Below are positions 6,813-13,324 of a stretch of 13,324 nucleotides of DNA, piece after piece; position 1 is the first letter of the stretch, and every line of letters starts with the position of its first letter. Location: positions 1 to 13,324 of the forward strand of contig QMVA01000020.1 of NCBI GenBank assembly GCA_003660865.1, read 5' to 3'. Below the pieces are notes generated by a model, which was not told the DNA's origin, did not search any database, and saw only the letters and a program-made list of their open reading frames with translations. Origin of the DNA: Candidatus Nanohalarchaeota archaeon (lineage in GTDB: Archaea > EX4484-52 > B79-G9). Both the position numbers and the translations under genes were made by a program.

Positions 6813-6956
6813 CCATCCTAACAGAGAATCCTATCTACAGTATGGCTTTTGCTTCGCAAAATGATTATGGGCTCAAAAAGTGCATCAACCAGAACCTGAA
6901 ACACAATAACCCATTCACTCTTCCCTTTTGATCTCAATAAATTCCAAACACAGCAT

Positions 6957-6984
6957 AAATATAAATAGTTATCTTACAAGTAAG
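6957..6984 (+). promoter_or_regulatory. Promoter and palindrome before the ATPase gene
   Basis: AAATATAAAT (6957-6966) is a TATA-like box about 28 bases before the ATG at 6990, so the transcript is probably leaderless or nearly so; no Shine-Dalgarno is present. Between box and start lies CTTAC-AA-GTAAG (6973-6984), a perfect five-base inverted repeat with partly matching flanks, at the place an operator would block initiation. Confidence 0.45.
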
Positions 6985-6989
6985 TTACT

Positions 6990-8351
6990 ATGGAGATAAC
7001 AAAATTTATCAACAGGAAGGAAGAACTATCCGGGCTGGAAAGTTTATGGGACAGCAACAAAGCACAATTTGTCGTAGTTTACGGGAGAAGAAGAGTTGGA
7101 AAGACCGAATTAATAAAGAGATTTGCAAAAGATAAAACCGCAATATACTTTCTTGCAAAACTGGAGTCAGAAAAAGAGCAGCTACATGATTTATCCTCTG
7201 TTTTAGCTGATGCTTTTAATGATGCTGTCATCAAAAATTCCCCAATGACTTCATGGGAAAGCATCTTCGAGTATCTTTACAGGCAGGACAAAAAAATTGT
7301 TTTTGTTATAGATGAATTTCCAAATATCGTTCAATCACCCAGGATTTTATCTGTGATGCAGCAGTATTGGGACGAGAAACTTAAAAATACAAAAATATAC
7401 CTGATATTGTGTGGTTCTTCTCTCTCTATGATGGAAAAATACATTTTTGACTATAAGACCCCAATTTACGGGAGAAGGACTTATGATTTGAAACTTCCTC
7501 CACTAAAATTAAAAGATATATCTGAATTTTTCCCCGCTATAGGCATCGAGGAAACAATAAGAATCTATTCCGTTCTTGGAGGGACACCATCTTATCTGTT
7601 GGAATACAAAGGGACTCTGGATAACACTCTCATAAATATTGTAAATAAAAGAAGTTTTTTATACCGGGAACCAGAATTTGTTCTCAGGGAAGAGGTCAAT
7701 GAGCCAAGATATTTTATGTCTATTTTGCATGCAATATCGACAGGTCTAAATACTGTAGGTGAAATTGTAAACTATACTGGAATTGACCGTGGTATTATAG
7801 GAAAATACATATCAATACTGATAGATTTAGATATGGTTGAAAAAGAGATTTCAATAACAGATACATGGAAATCAAGAAAAGGCAACTATTTTTTAAAAGA
7901 TAATTTCTTCAATTTTTGGTTTCGGTTCATATATTCTAATATGGGGCAATTGGAATACAATCCTGATTTTTTTATACCTGGCTTTAAAAAGAATTTCAAT
8001 ACCTATCTCGGCTTCACTTTTGAGAAAGTCTGCAAAGAATTTCTGGTTGAAAACAGCAAATTACTGCCTGGATTTACAAAAATGGGCCGGTGGTGGCATA
8101 AAAATAAGCAAATCGACATAGTTTCCTTAAACGAGGAAACAAAGCAAATATTATTTACAGAATGCAAATGGAAGAACCTGAAAGAAAAACAGGCAATAAG
8201 AATTCTTAAAGATCTGGAAGAAAAGTCAAAATATGTTGACTGGAACATAGGCAAAAGAGAAGAATACTTCGCATTAATTGCAAAAAACATTGAGAATAAA
8301 GCCAAATTAAGAAAACAAGGTTACCTGATCTTTGACCTTGATGATTTTTAG
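6990..8351 (+). CDS. Archaeal AAA-type ATPase with DUF234-like nuclease-fold C-terminus
   Basis: This 453-residue protein matches the common archaeal and bacterial ATPase_2/DUF234 architecture. Walker A is GRRRVGKT (32-39), Walker B is IVFVIDEF with Asp108 and Glu109, and CGSS follows a hydrophobic strand as a sensor-like element. A winged-helix region follows (about 245-290, TVGEIVNYTGIDRGIIGKYI), then a C-terminal domain containing Asp376 in QIDIV and ECKWK at 391-395, which fits a PD-(D/E)XK nuclease core (D-x14-E-x-K). Members are abundant, often variable between close relatives, and have no settled function; roles in mobile elements, defence or toxin-antitoxin have been proposed. Codon use is AT-ending and less C-rich than in the flanking plus-strand genes, a hint of transfer. 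It stands alone with its own promoter. Confidence 0.88.
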   Translation: MEITKFINRKEELSGLESLWDSNKAQFVVVYGRRRVGKTELIKRFAKDKTAIYFLAKLESEKEQLHDLSSVLADAFNDAVIKNSPMTSWESIFEYLYRQDKKIVFVIDEFPNIVQSPRILSVMQQYWDEKLKNTKIYLILCGSSLSMMEKYIFDYKTPIYGRRTYDLKLPPLKLKDISEFFPAIGIEETIRIYSVLGGTPSYLLEYKGTLDNTLINIVNKRSFLYREPEFVLREEVNEPRYFMSILHAISTGLNTVGEIVNYTGIDRGIIGKYISILIDLDMVEKEISITDTWKSRKGNYFLKDNFFNFWFRFIYSNMGQLEYNPDFFIPGFKKNFNTYLGFTFEKVCKEFLVENSKLLPGFTKMGRWWHKNKQIDIVSLNEETKQILFTECKWKNLKEKQAIRILKDLEEKSKYVDWNIGKREEYFALIAKNIENKAKLRKQGYLIFDLDDF

Positions 8352-8467
8352 TCATATTATGTCCAAAATAGAACCTGCGAGAGGAATTAGCTCAATATTC
8401 TCTGCATATTACCTCAAGTACCTACTTTATCCAATTTTCTTCTCACTCAACACCAATACATCAAAAA

Positions 8468-8475
8468 AATATAAA
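8468..8475 (+). promoter_or_regulatory. TATA box for the surface protein gene (leaderless)
   Basis: AATATAAA lies about 27 bases before the ATG at 8499, the spacing expected if transcription starts at or next to the start codon. The bases before the ATG (CAATAATACAACC) hold no Shine-Dalgarno match, which supports leaderless translation of this gene and of the overlapping gene behind it. Confidence 0.5.
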
Positions 8476-8498
8476 CCCCAACAACCAATAATACAACC

Positions 8499-11400
8499 AT
8501 GCAAAAAACAACCCTCCTCAAAAAAATAACCACCCACAGCGCAGCATACATCACATTCGCCGCAATACTCCTAACCCTCCTATGCCTCACAAACTCAGCA
8601 TCAGCCTTCAACATAACCTCTATCGCACTCTACGACGACGAAAACGGCGCAACAACAAACCCCACAACCGCCATGACCCCCGCAGACGAGATGACACTCA
8701 CCTTCAACATAACCGATGCATCCCTAAAAGAACTCTCAATAACAATCTACGACAGCGCCCAAACCACTAAGTCCGCATGCTACAACACAGACATCATAGA
8801 AAGCGCAAGCAGATGCGCATGGGTCGAATGGAAAAACAACTCAGGCGAAGAACTATTTGCAAGTCTCCGCCCCACCCAGACCAGCTGGGCAATAGACAAA
8901 CCCAACTCACTCATCACAACATCATCCTTATCCCGGTTCGTATTCACCCCCGCGAAATCATCCCGCTACACAGATGCATCAACATGGACAATCCACATAA
9001 GAGCAAACAACGGCACAGAAGAAAGAACCCGGACCTTAACCCTAAACAACACCTACTACCTCATACAAACCGTCTCAAAATCATCCGTCCTGTTCGAGCC
9101 CGGTCAAAAAAACACAGTCAATCATCATCTTGCACAACTTGAATCAAACGGCTATGACCTCACATACATCCCGCTCACAATAATCTCAAACGCCCCCTAC
9201 AACTGGAAAGCAAAATCAACAAACTTCACAGGCGCAGGCACAATAAACGTAGAAGCAAGCACCCTTGGCGCAGCCCTCACAGACACCCCCCAAAACCAGC
9301 TCTACCTCAACACAACCTACATTGACATACAAACATCCCACCCCCCCACCACAGACTCCGGCGACCAGAAACAGCTATTCCTATGGCTCGACTACCCCCC
9401 GGGTGACCCCGACACAACGTACACTGCATCCCTCTCCCTACAGGCATACATAACATCCAACACCTCACACACCGCCACCGAATCAACAGTCTCAATGAGT
9501 GCAGGCACAGACAACACAAAACCAGGCATAAATATAATCGCTCCACTGCCCCTTGCATGGACAAAAAATGGACACACCATCGACTACTCAATAAATGTGA
9601 CCGACACACTATCTGGCTTCATGAACTCCTATCAAACAAAAAAATGTAAAATTTACTTTGGCGGCACCTTAGTATCCCAAACCTCAGTACAAAAAAACCC
9701 AACCTACAACATAAGCAAATGCACCGGCTCATTCACAGTACCCCAAACAGGCAACAAAAACGTAAATCTCAACATCACCTTAGAAGACATGGCAGGCAAC
9801 TTCGCATACAACGACACCCTCTGGCTCCAGCTTGACCAATCATCACTCGACATCTCAGACATCGCACTCGTATCCACATCAAAGCCAAACGACCTTGACT
9901 GGTACTTCCTCGCAAGCGACACTCTAAGAATCGTAGGTCACATAAAGAACCAGGCAGAAGATGCCGTAAATACAACATTGACATCCTGGCTGGACATCCC
10001 GGGAGCAGCAGTCACAGTAAACTCATCCGCAATCTCATCTTCATCCCCATACACAATAAACACCCCCGGCAACATAGACATAGAATACTTCTTCACATCA
10101 TCCAACATCGGTCCTGCAACCTTATATCTCACAGCAAAAGACCAGATGAACAACACAGCAACTTACAACAAGACATTCCACATAACAAACTACCTGAACT
10201 CAATCACGATACTCACAAACTTCACAGACAAAATATATTCACAGGGCGACAACATCTCAATCGAACTCGACACCAACACCGACGCGTACCCCGTCTGCAT
10301 GGCAAACATCACAGCAACATTAAAAGACCCAGACAACAATGCAGTCCGCACAATACGCGCAGTCACAGACGCAGGCGGCAAAGCTCAATTCTACATAGAC
10401 ATACCAAAAACAAAAGAAGAATACTACACCCTCGAAGTCAGCGGTTTCTCCCCCATAGACACCACAAAAACCATCACAAACACAACCACAATCAACACCG
10501 AATGGCTGGACATTGAAGTAAACATCCACACCCCTGGATACATAGACACAAACCAAAGCACAAAAATCCGCATCTTCGGACGACTGGACTACAGCGACGA
10601 CCCCGGCAACAACACAATTGTAGAAGGAGCAGCAGTCACATGCCTCATAAAAGGTCCGCACAACTACAACGACACAGACACAACAACCCTGAACTCCACG
10701 GGAGAATACAACTGTAATGGATTGAAAAACATCACAAAAGCCGGTAAATATCACTTCGAAATAAGCGCCCAAAAGACCATCAACAACTTCAAAATAAGCG
10801 GCTGGAACAAAGAAGAATACGTAACCATCACAAACATATCCGAACTACATGCAATACTCACAAACACCACCCAACCAACAGATACCTCCTCCGCTCTCAT
10901 CATCACATCCTATCCAGAGAAAATCTCACTCGAACAGGGCAAAAGTACACTATACAACCTCACAATAAAAAACACAGGGGACACAATACTCAAAAACATA
11001 ACACTAAAACTGGAATCTAAAGACACAGATGCCTACCATTATTCAGGAACAATACCGGAACTAAAAGAAAATAAAGAGATTCTTCTCCAGGTAAACATCA
11101 TTTCATCAAACACATCAAAAACTGGGTCTTACAACATGTCCATATATCTCGAATCCTGCAATGGCACAAATACCTCCATATCATTCCTCCTCGATATCCT
11201 CTATGGCGACGCAGAAAAACAAAGAATCAAAACAAATTACACACAACTCAAAACAAAAATACACATTATGCGCCGCAGCGTAAACACTCTTCTGCCATCG
11301 AAAAACGAAAACATACAATTTTTGGATAGCAAACTTAAAGCAATAGAAAAACTCCTAAACGATCTGGAACTTGCACTTGAAAAAAACGACTACCTGGCTG

Positions 11401-11735
11401 CCGACAGTACAATATATGATATTGAACTTAAACTGCACAATCTGGAAGACACAATTCAGGATGAAATAGAAAAGCAAAATAAGACAACAAGAAAAAACAT
11501 AATAATGGCAATAATCATAATAATAATCATACTCCTGGCAGCCCTCATATACTACATGTGGCTCCCTGCGAAATCCACAAACTATGAATTTGAGAAAAAA
11601 GACGAAAAAACACTCACAGACACAAAAAACATTGCAAAGCAAAAAATCCGCGAATATCTTGAAAAGCTAAAACACAATCTAAAAGAGAATCCAAAATATA
11701 ATTATCACAGAAAAGACAGGTGGTCATCATCCTAA
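8499..11735 (+). CDS. Very large exported surface protein with Ig/CARDB-like domains and C-terminal membrane anchor
   Basis: The 1078-residue product begins with a signal peptide (two lysines, hydrophobic core about 14-31, likely cleavage after Ala36 in SASA). The exposed part is threonine-, asparagine- and serine-rich beta-type sequence with repeated Ig-like stretches, for example about 345-450 with AGN and paired cysteines, and about 565-660 resembling carbohydrate/adhesion-type beta domains. Residues about 804-900 look like a CARDB/NEW3 domain (KISLEQGKSTLYNLTIKNTG). A coiled-coil stalk follows (about 905-1000), then one membrane segment (1001-1022, very isoleucine-rich) and a basic cytoplasmic tail of about 56 residues. 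I count about 35 NxS/T sequons, consistent with heavy N-glycosylation. An S-layer-associated, adhesion or cell-envelope role is likely, but no specific family is recognised. Codons are extremely A/C-rich. The next gene overlaps its end by 16 bases. Confidence 0.85.
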   Translation: MQKTTLLKKITTHSAAYITFAAILLTLLCLTNSASAFNITSIALYDDENGATTNPTTAMTPADEMTLTFNITDASLKELSITIYDSAQTTKSACYNTDIIESASRCAWVEWKNNSGEELFASLRPTQTSWAIDKPNSLITTSSLSRFVFTPAKSSRYTDASTWTIHIRANNGTEERTRTLTLNNTYYLIQTVSKSSVLFEPGQKNTVNHHLAQLESNGYDLTYIPLTIISNAPYNWKAKSTNFTGAGTINVEASTLGAALTDTPQNQLYLNTTYIDIQTSHPPTTDSGDQKQLFLWLDYPPGDPDTTYTASLSLQAYITSNTSHTATESTVSMSAGTDNTKPGINIIAPLPLAWTKNGHTIDYSINVTDTLSGFMNSYQTKKCKIYFGGTLVSQTSVQKNPTYNISKCTGSFTVPQTGNKNVNLNITLEDMAGNFAYNDTLWLQLDQSSLDISDIALVSTSKPNDLDWYFLASDTLRIVGHIKNQAEDAVNTTLTSWLDIPGAAVTVNSSAISSSSPYTINTPGNIDIEYFFTSSNIGPATLYLTAKDQMNNTATYNKTFHITNYLNSITILTNFTDKIYSQGDNISIELDTNTDAYPVCMANITATLKDPDNNAVRTIRAVTDAGGKAQFYIDIPKTKEEYYTLEVSGFSPIDTTKTITNTTTINTEWLDIEVNIHTPGYIDTNQSTKIRIFGRLDYSDDPGNNTIVEGAAVTCLIKGPHNYNDTDTTTLNSTGEYNCNGLKNITKAGKYHFEISAQKTINNFKISGWNKEEYVTITNISELHAILTNTTQPTDTSSALIITSYPEKISLEQGKSTLYNLTIKNTGDTILKNITLKLESKDTDAYHYSGTIPELKENKEILLQVNIISSNTSKTGSYNMSIYLESCNGTNTSISFLLDILYGDAEKQRIKTNYTQLKTKIHIMRRSVNTLLPSKNENIQFLDSKLKAIEKLLNDLELALEKNDYLAADSTIYDIELKLHNLEDTIQDEIEKQNKTTRKNIIMAIIIIIIILLAALIYYMWLPAKSTNYEFEKKDEKTLTDTKNIAKQKIREYLEKLKHNLKENPKYNYHRKDRWSSS

Positions 11736-12886
11736 CGAAGAACTGGACAATAATCTCATTCATACTAATAACTGCACTATCATTCTTCCTACTCTCACAA
11801 TCTAACATAACCTCAGATTATGTATTCAATCCATTGGGTCTGAGTATAAAAATGTTGACACCCGGGGGTTTAGGTCTAAATCTTTTGCCCTTTATATTAT
11901 TTCTATTCATATTTCCACTATCCTGGTCCATACTGTGTTTATACTCATTATCCACAAAAAAGCTGGACTACACAATACTTCTTGCCCCTATGTTGCTGAC
12001 TCCGTTAATAGTTTTCATTCTTGGAATATCCATATCATCACTTCTAATTTCAACGGGCTTTATCATCTCCGCCTTTCTGGCTCACTACATCTCATATAAT
12101 GACAAAGAGCACTACAAAAAGATAAGTGTCTCAGGCATAACAAAAAACAGTACCGCAAAATCACTCCTCACTCTAGACCTCGTAATCGCCATAACATTAT
12201 ACTTATTGCTAATCACAAGTCCCCAGGACCCAAAAGACCGCTTTGAGTCAGACCTTGGAGATGCGATGAGCAACATAATGCCTCAAATGTTGCAGGATCA
12301 TGTAATGGAAGAGCAAAAACAACAGGCATACCTCTTTCTTGAACACATGGAAAATACTCTGCTTAACTCAATGGAGTCAGGCATGTCTGATCTCACAAGA
12401 GAAGAAAGTGACATCTGTGCCGGCGCTCTAAGAAAAGACATGACCAAAATAGACACAACTGCAAAACTTGCAGTTGACGAGCAATTTGAAGCCCAATTAA
12501 ACGCTACTCTGTCCTCCGGCCTCCTTCCAAAGCCAATGATAGAACAATTCTCCGGGTACTATCCTCTGCTCATAGTATTTAGCCTGTTCGCAACCCTCGA
12601 AATACTGCGAATTATGCTTTTTGTGCATCTATCTGCCATATACGCATGGATCTTAAGCAAATTCATAGACATACCTTCCGAACCCCAAAGCAGCAATAAA
12701 ACCGCAGAAATAAAAAAGGCCGTGCTCAATCAAAACGATCCCGGCGCCGCAAACAATACGGCATCCGGGTCTCAGAATACAACTTATTCCGCGGCACGCA
12801 CTTCAAATTCAGGTGCATCCTATAATTCAAACCCATATTACTGTGCCGATGATGAATTACCGCAAAGAAAGACAAACACATATTAG
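11720..12886 (+). CDS. Polytopic membrane protein, function unknown
   Basis: I do not recognise this 388-residue protein. Hydrophobic segments are seen at about 9-26, 51-76, 84-104, 105-123, 150-166 and 280-311 (the last long enough for one or two passes), giving six or seven membrane helices. Between the fifth and sixth lies a hydrophilic, helical, methionine-rich loop of about 110 residues (170-279). The C-terminal 70 residues are low-complexity serine, asparagine, alanine and threonine. The start is GTG at 11720, inside the end of the surface protein gene, with a 16-base overlap; no other start codon occurs in frame before about 11850, after the first helix. The overlap implies translational coupling, so it probably works with the surface protein, perhaps as a membrane partner or export/assembly factor. 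That function is inference. Confidence 0.8.
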   Translation: MVIILTKNWTIISFILITALSFFLLSQSNITSDYVFNPLGLSIKMLTPGGLGLNLLPFILFLFIFPLSWSILCLYSLSTKKLDYTILLAPMLLTPLIVFILGISISSLLISTGFIISAFLAHYISYNDKEHYKKISVSGITKNSTAKSLLTLDLVIAITLYLLLITSPQDPKDRFESDLGDAMSNIMPQMLQDHVMEEQKQQAYLFLEHMENTLLNSMESGMSDLTREESDICAGALRKDMTKIDTTAKLAVDEQFEAQLNATLSSGLLPKPMIEQFSGYYPLLIVFSLFATLEILRIMLFVHLSAIYAWILSKFIDIPSEPQSSNKTAEIKKAVLNQNDPGAANNTASGSQNTTYSAARTSNSGASYNSNPYYCADDELPQRKTNTY

Positions 12887-13012
12887 CCAAAGATCATAAT
12901 CAGACAACTCTTATTCTCTAAAAGCCGAATCATCCCAATTCTCATTTATAGTTGTCGGAGTAAGGTCTCTGGTAAACATCACAGGAAATTTCGTACCCTT
13001 TTCTAAGATACC

Positions 13013-13029
13013 TATATATATATATATAT
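13013..13029. repeat. TA dinucleotide tract
   Basis: Eight TA units followed by T form a simple repeat. Such tracts are easily melted and may vary in length; it could also serve as a TATA element for a short transcript, but no gene follows at a suitable distance within the window. Confidence 0.7.
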
Positions 13030-13120
13030 TGATAGCAATATATTGAGATATAGCAAACCACATCAAAATGCAGTTTATCTATCCTAAAAAATCACGGCAC
13101 TCATACACATATTTCGTGAA

Positions 13121-13186
13121 TGTCAACAACCGCCGGTCAAATAGATATGCGGCATGCCTCACACACATCACCAAAGGTTGTTGACA
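13121..13186. repeat. 11-base perfect inverted repeat
   Basis: TGTCAACAACC (13121-13131) and GGTTGTTGACA (13176-13186) are exact reverse complements separated by 44 bases. Beyond the arms, two further bases match after a two-base interruption. The interior holds GCATGC but no reading frame. It may be the ends of a miniature element, a pair of protein-binding sites, or the stem of a structured RNA. Confidence 0.6.
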
Positions 13187-13324
13187 CGCAAAGATTCCGC
13201 ATACCGATAGTCAATAGAGTAGCGGGATTTTTAGCGTTTTAACAACAGGTACACACAAATATCCCCTCAATATGACACAGTATTAAGCCCAAATACCATT
13301 ATCCTACAACTCAAAAAAGCCAAA

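Larger units (their letters stand above)
12887..13324. other. Intergenic region without a recognisable gene
   Basis: I find no coding region with a start, stop and plausible protein, and no tRNA-like cloverleaf. The stretch contains an alternating TA tract, a ten-base palindrome CAATATATTG (13036-13045) and the inverted repeat at 13121-13186. It could hold the promoter of a gene to the right or a remnant of a small mobile element. Confidence 0.5.

Noticed and set aside
6847..6861. Hairpin TTTTGC-TTC-GCAAAA downstream of the RNA ligase gene, considered as a terminator
   Set aside because: No T tract follows it, and archaeal termination does not rely on hairpins; it may be chance in AT-rich DNA.
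10320..10772. Open frame of 150 codons on the minus strand
   Set aside because: It is the complement of the A/C-rich surface protein gene; its Cys-, Val- and Phe-rich translation is a by-product of that bias.
12887..13324. tRNA or other structured RNA gene
   Set aside because: No cloverleaf consensus such as GGTTCGAATCC-type T-loops was found; the inverted repeat alone is not enough.
1..13324. CRISPR array
   Set aside because: No regularly spaced direct repeats of 25-40 bases are present; the only clear long direct repeat is the pair at 1998 and 6021.

Overview
The window looks archaeal. Candidate TATA boxes sit about 25-30 bases upstream of start codons, so several transcripts would be leaderless (CDS at 6990 and 8499). 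Other genes have strong Shine-Dalgarno sites (GGAGG, GGTGAT). The recognisable genes are also archaeal in flavour: a GapN-type non-phosphorylating glyceraldehyde-3-phosphate dehydrogenase, a 3-hexulose-6-phosphate synthase, a CoA-disulfide reductase/NADH oxidase-type flavoprotein, a DUF234-type archaeal ATPase, and a very large, sequon-rich exported protein with a C-terminal membrane anchor. I cannot name the lineage; an uncultivated euryarchaeal or DPANN-type genome fits, but this is inference.

Layout. 1-254: T-rich intergenic DNA and a promoter. 255-2063 (+): a large cytosolic coiled-coil protein with a proline-rich linker, function unknown. 2149-5746 (-): a three-gene metabolic block transcribed gapN -> hxlA -> flavoprotein, the last two overlapping by four bases. 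5828-6126: an intergenic stretch with a candidate promoter, an operator-like palindrome, and a decayed copy of the last 22 codons of the coiled-coil gene. 6127-6812 (+): an RNA-ligase-family gene whose last motif is out of frame behind a run of nine C. 6990-8351 (+): AAA-type ATPase with winged helix and nuclease-like C-terminus. 8499-12886 (+): a two-gene surface unit, a 1078-residue exported Ig/CARDB-like protein and an overlapping polytopic membrane protein. 12887-13324: no gene; a TA tract and an 11-base perfect inverted repeat.

How the parts fit. The minus-strand block is a compact central-carbon/redox unit: GapN yields 3-phosphoglycerate and NADPH, HPS links ribulose-5-phosphate, formaldehyde and hexulose-6-phosphate, and the flavoprotein uses NAD(P)H for thiol or oxygen/sulfur redox. 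The block lies between two direct copies of the coiled-coil gene's 3' end (1998-2063 and 6021-6086). This suggests that the coiled-coil gene once sat directly upstream of the RNA ligase gene and that the block arrived by insertion or duplication. The two surface genes overlap and are probably translationally coupled.

The most notable observations are the duplicated 3' end flanking the metabolic block, the poly-C frameshift that separates RNA ligase motif V from the rest of the enzyme, and the large undescribed surface-protein/membrane-protein pair.
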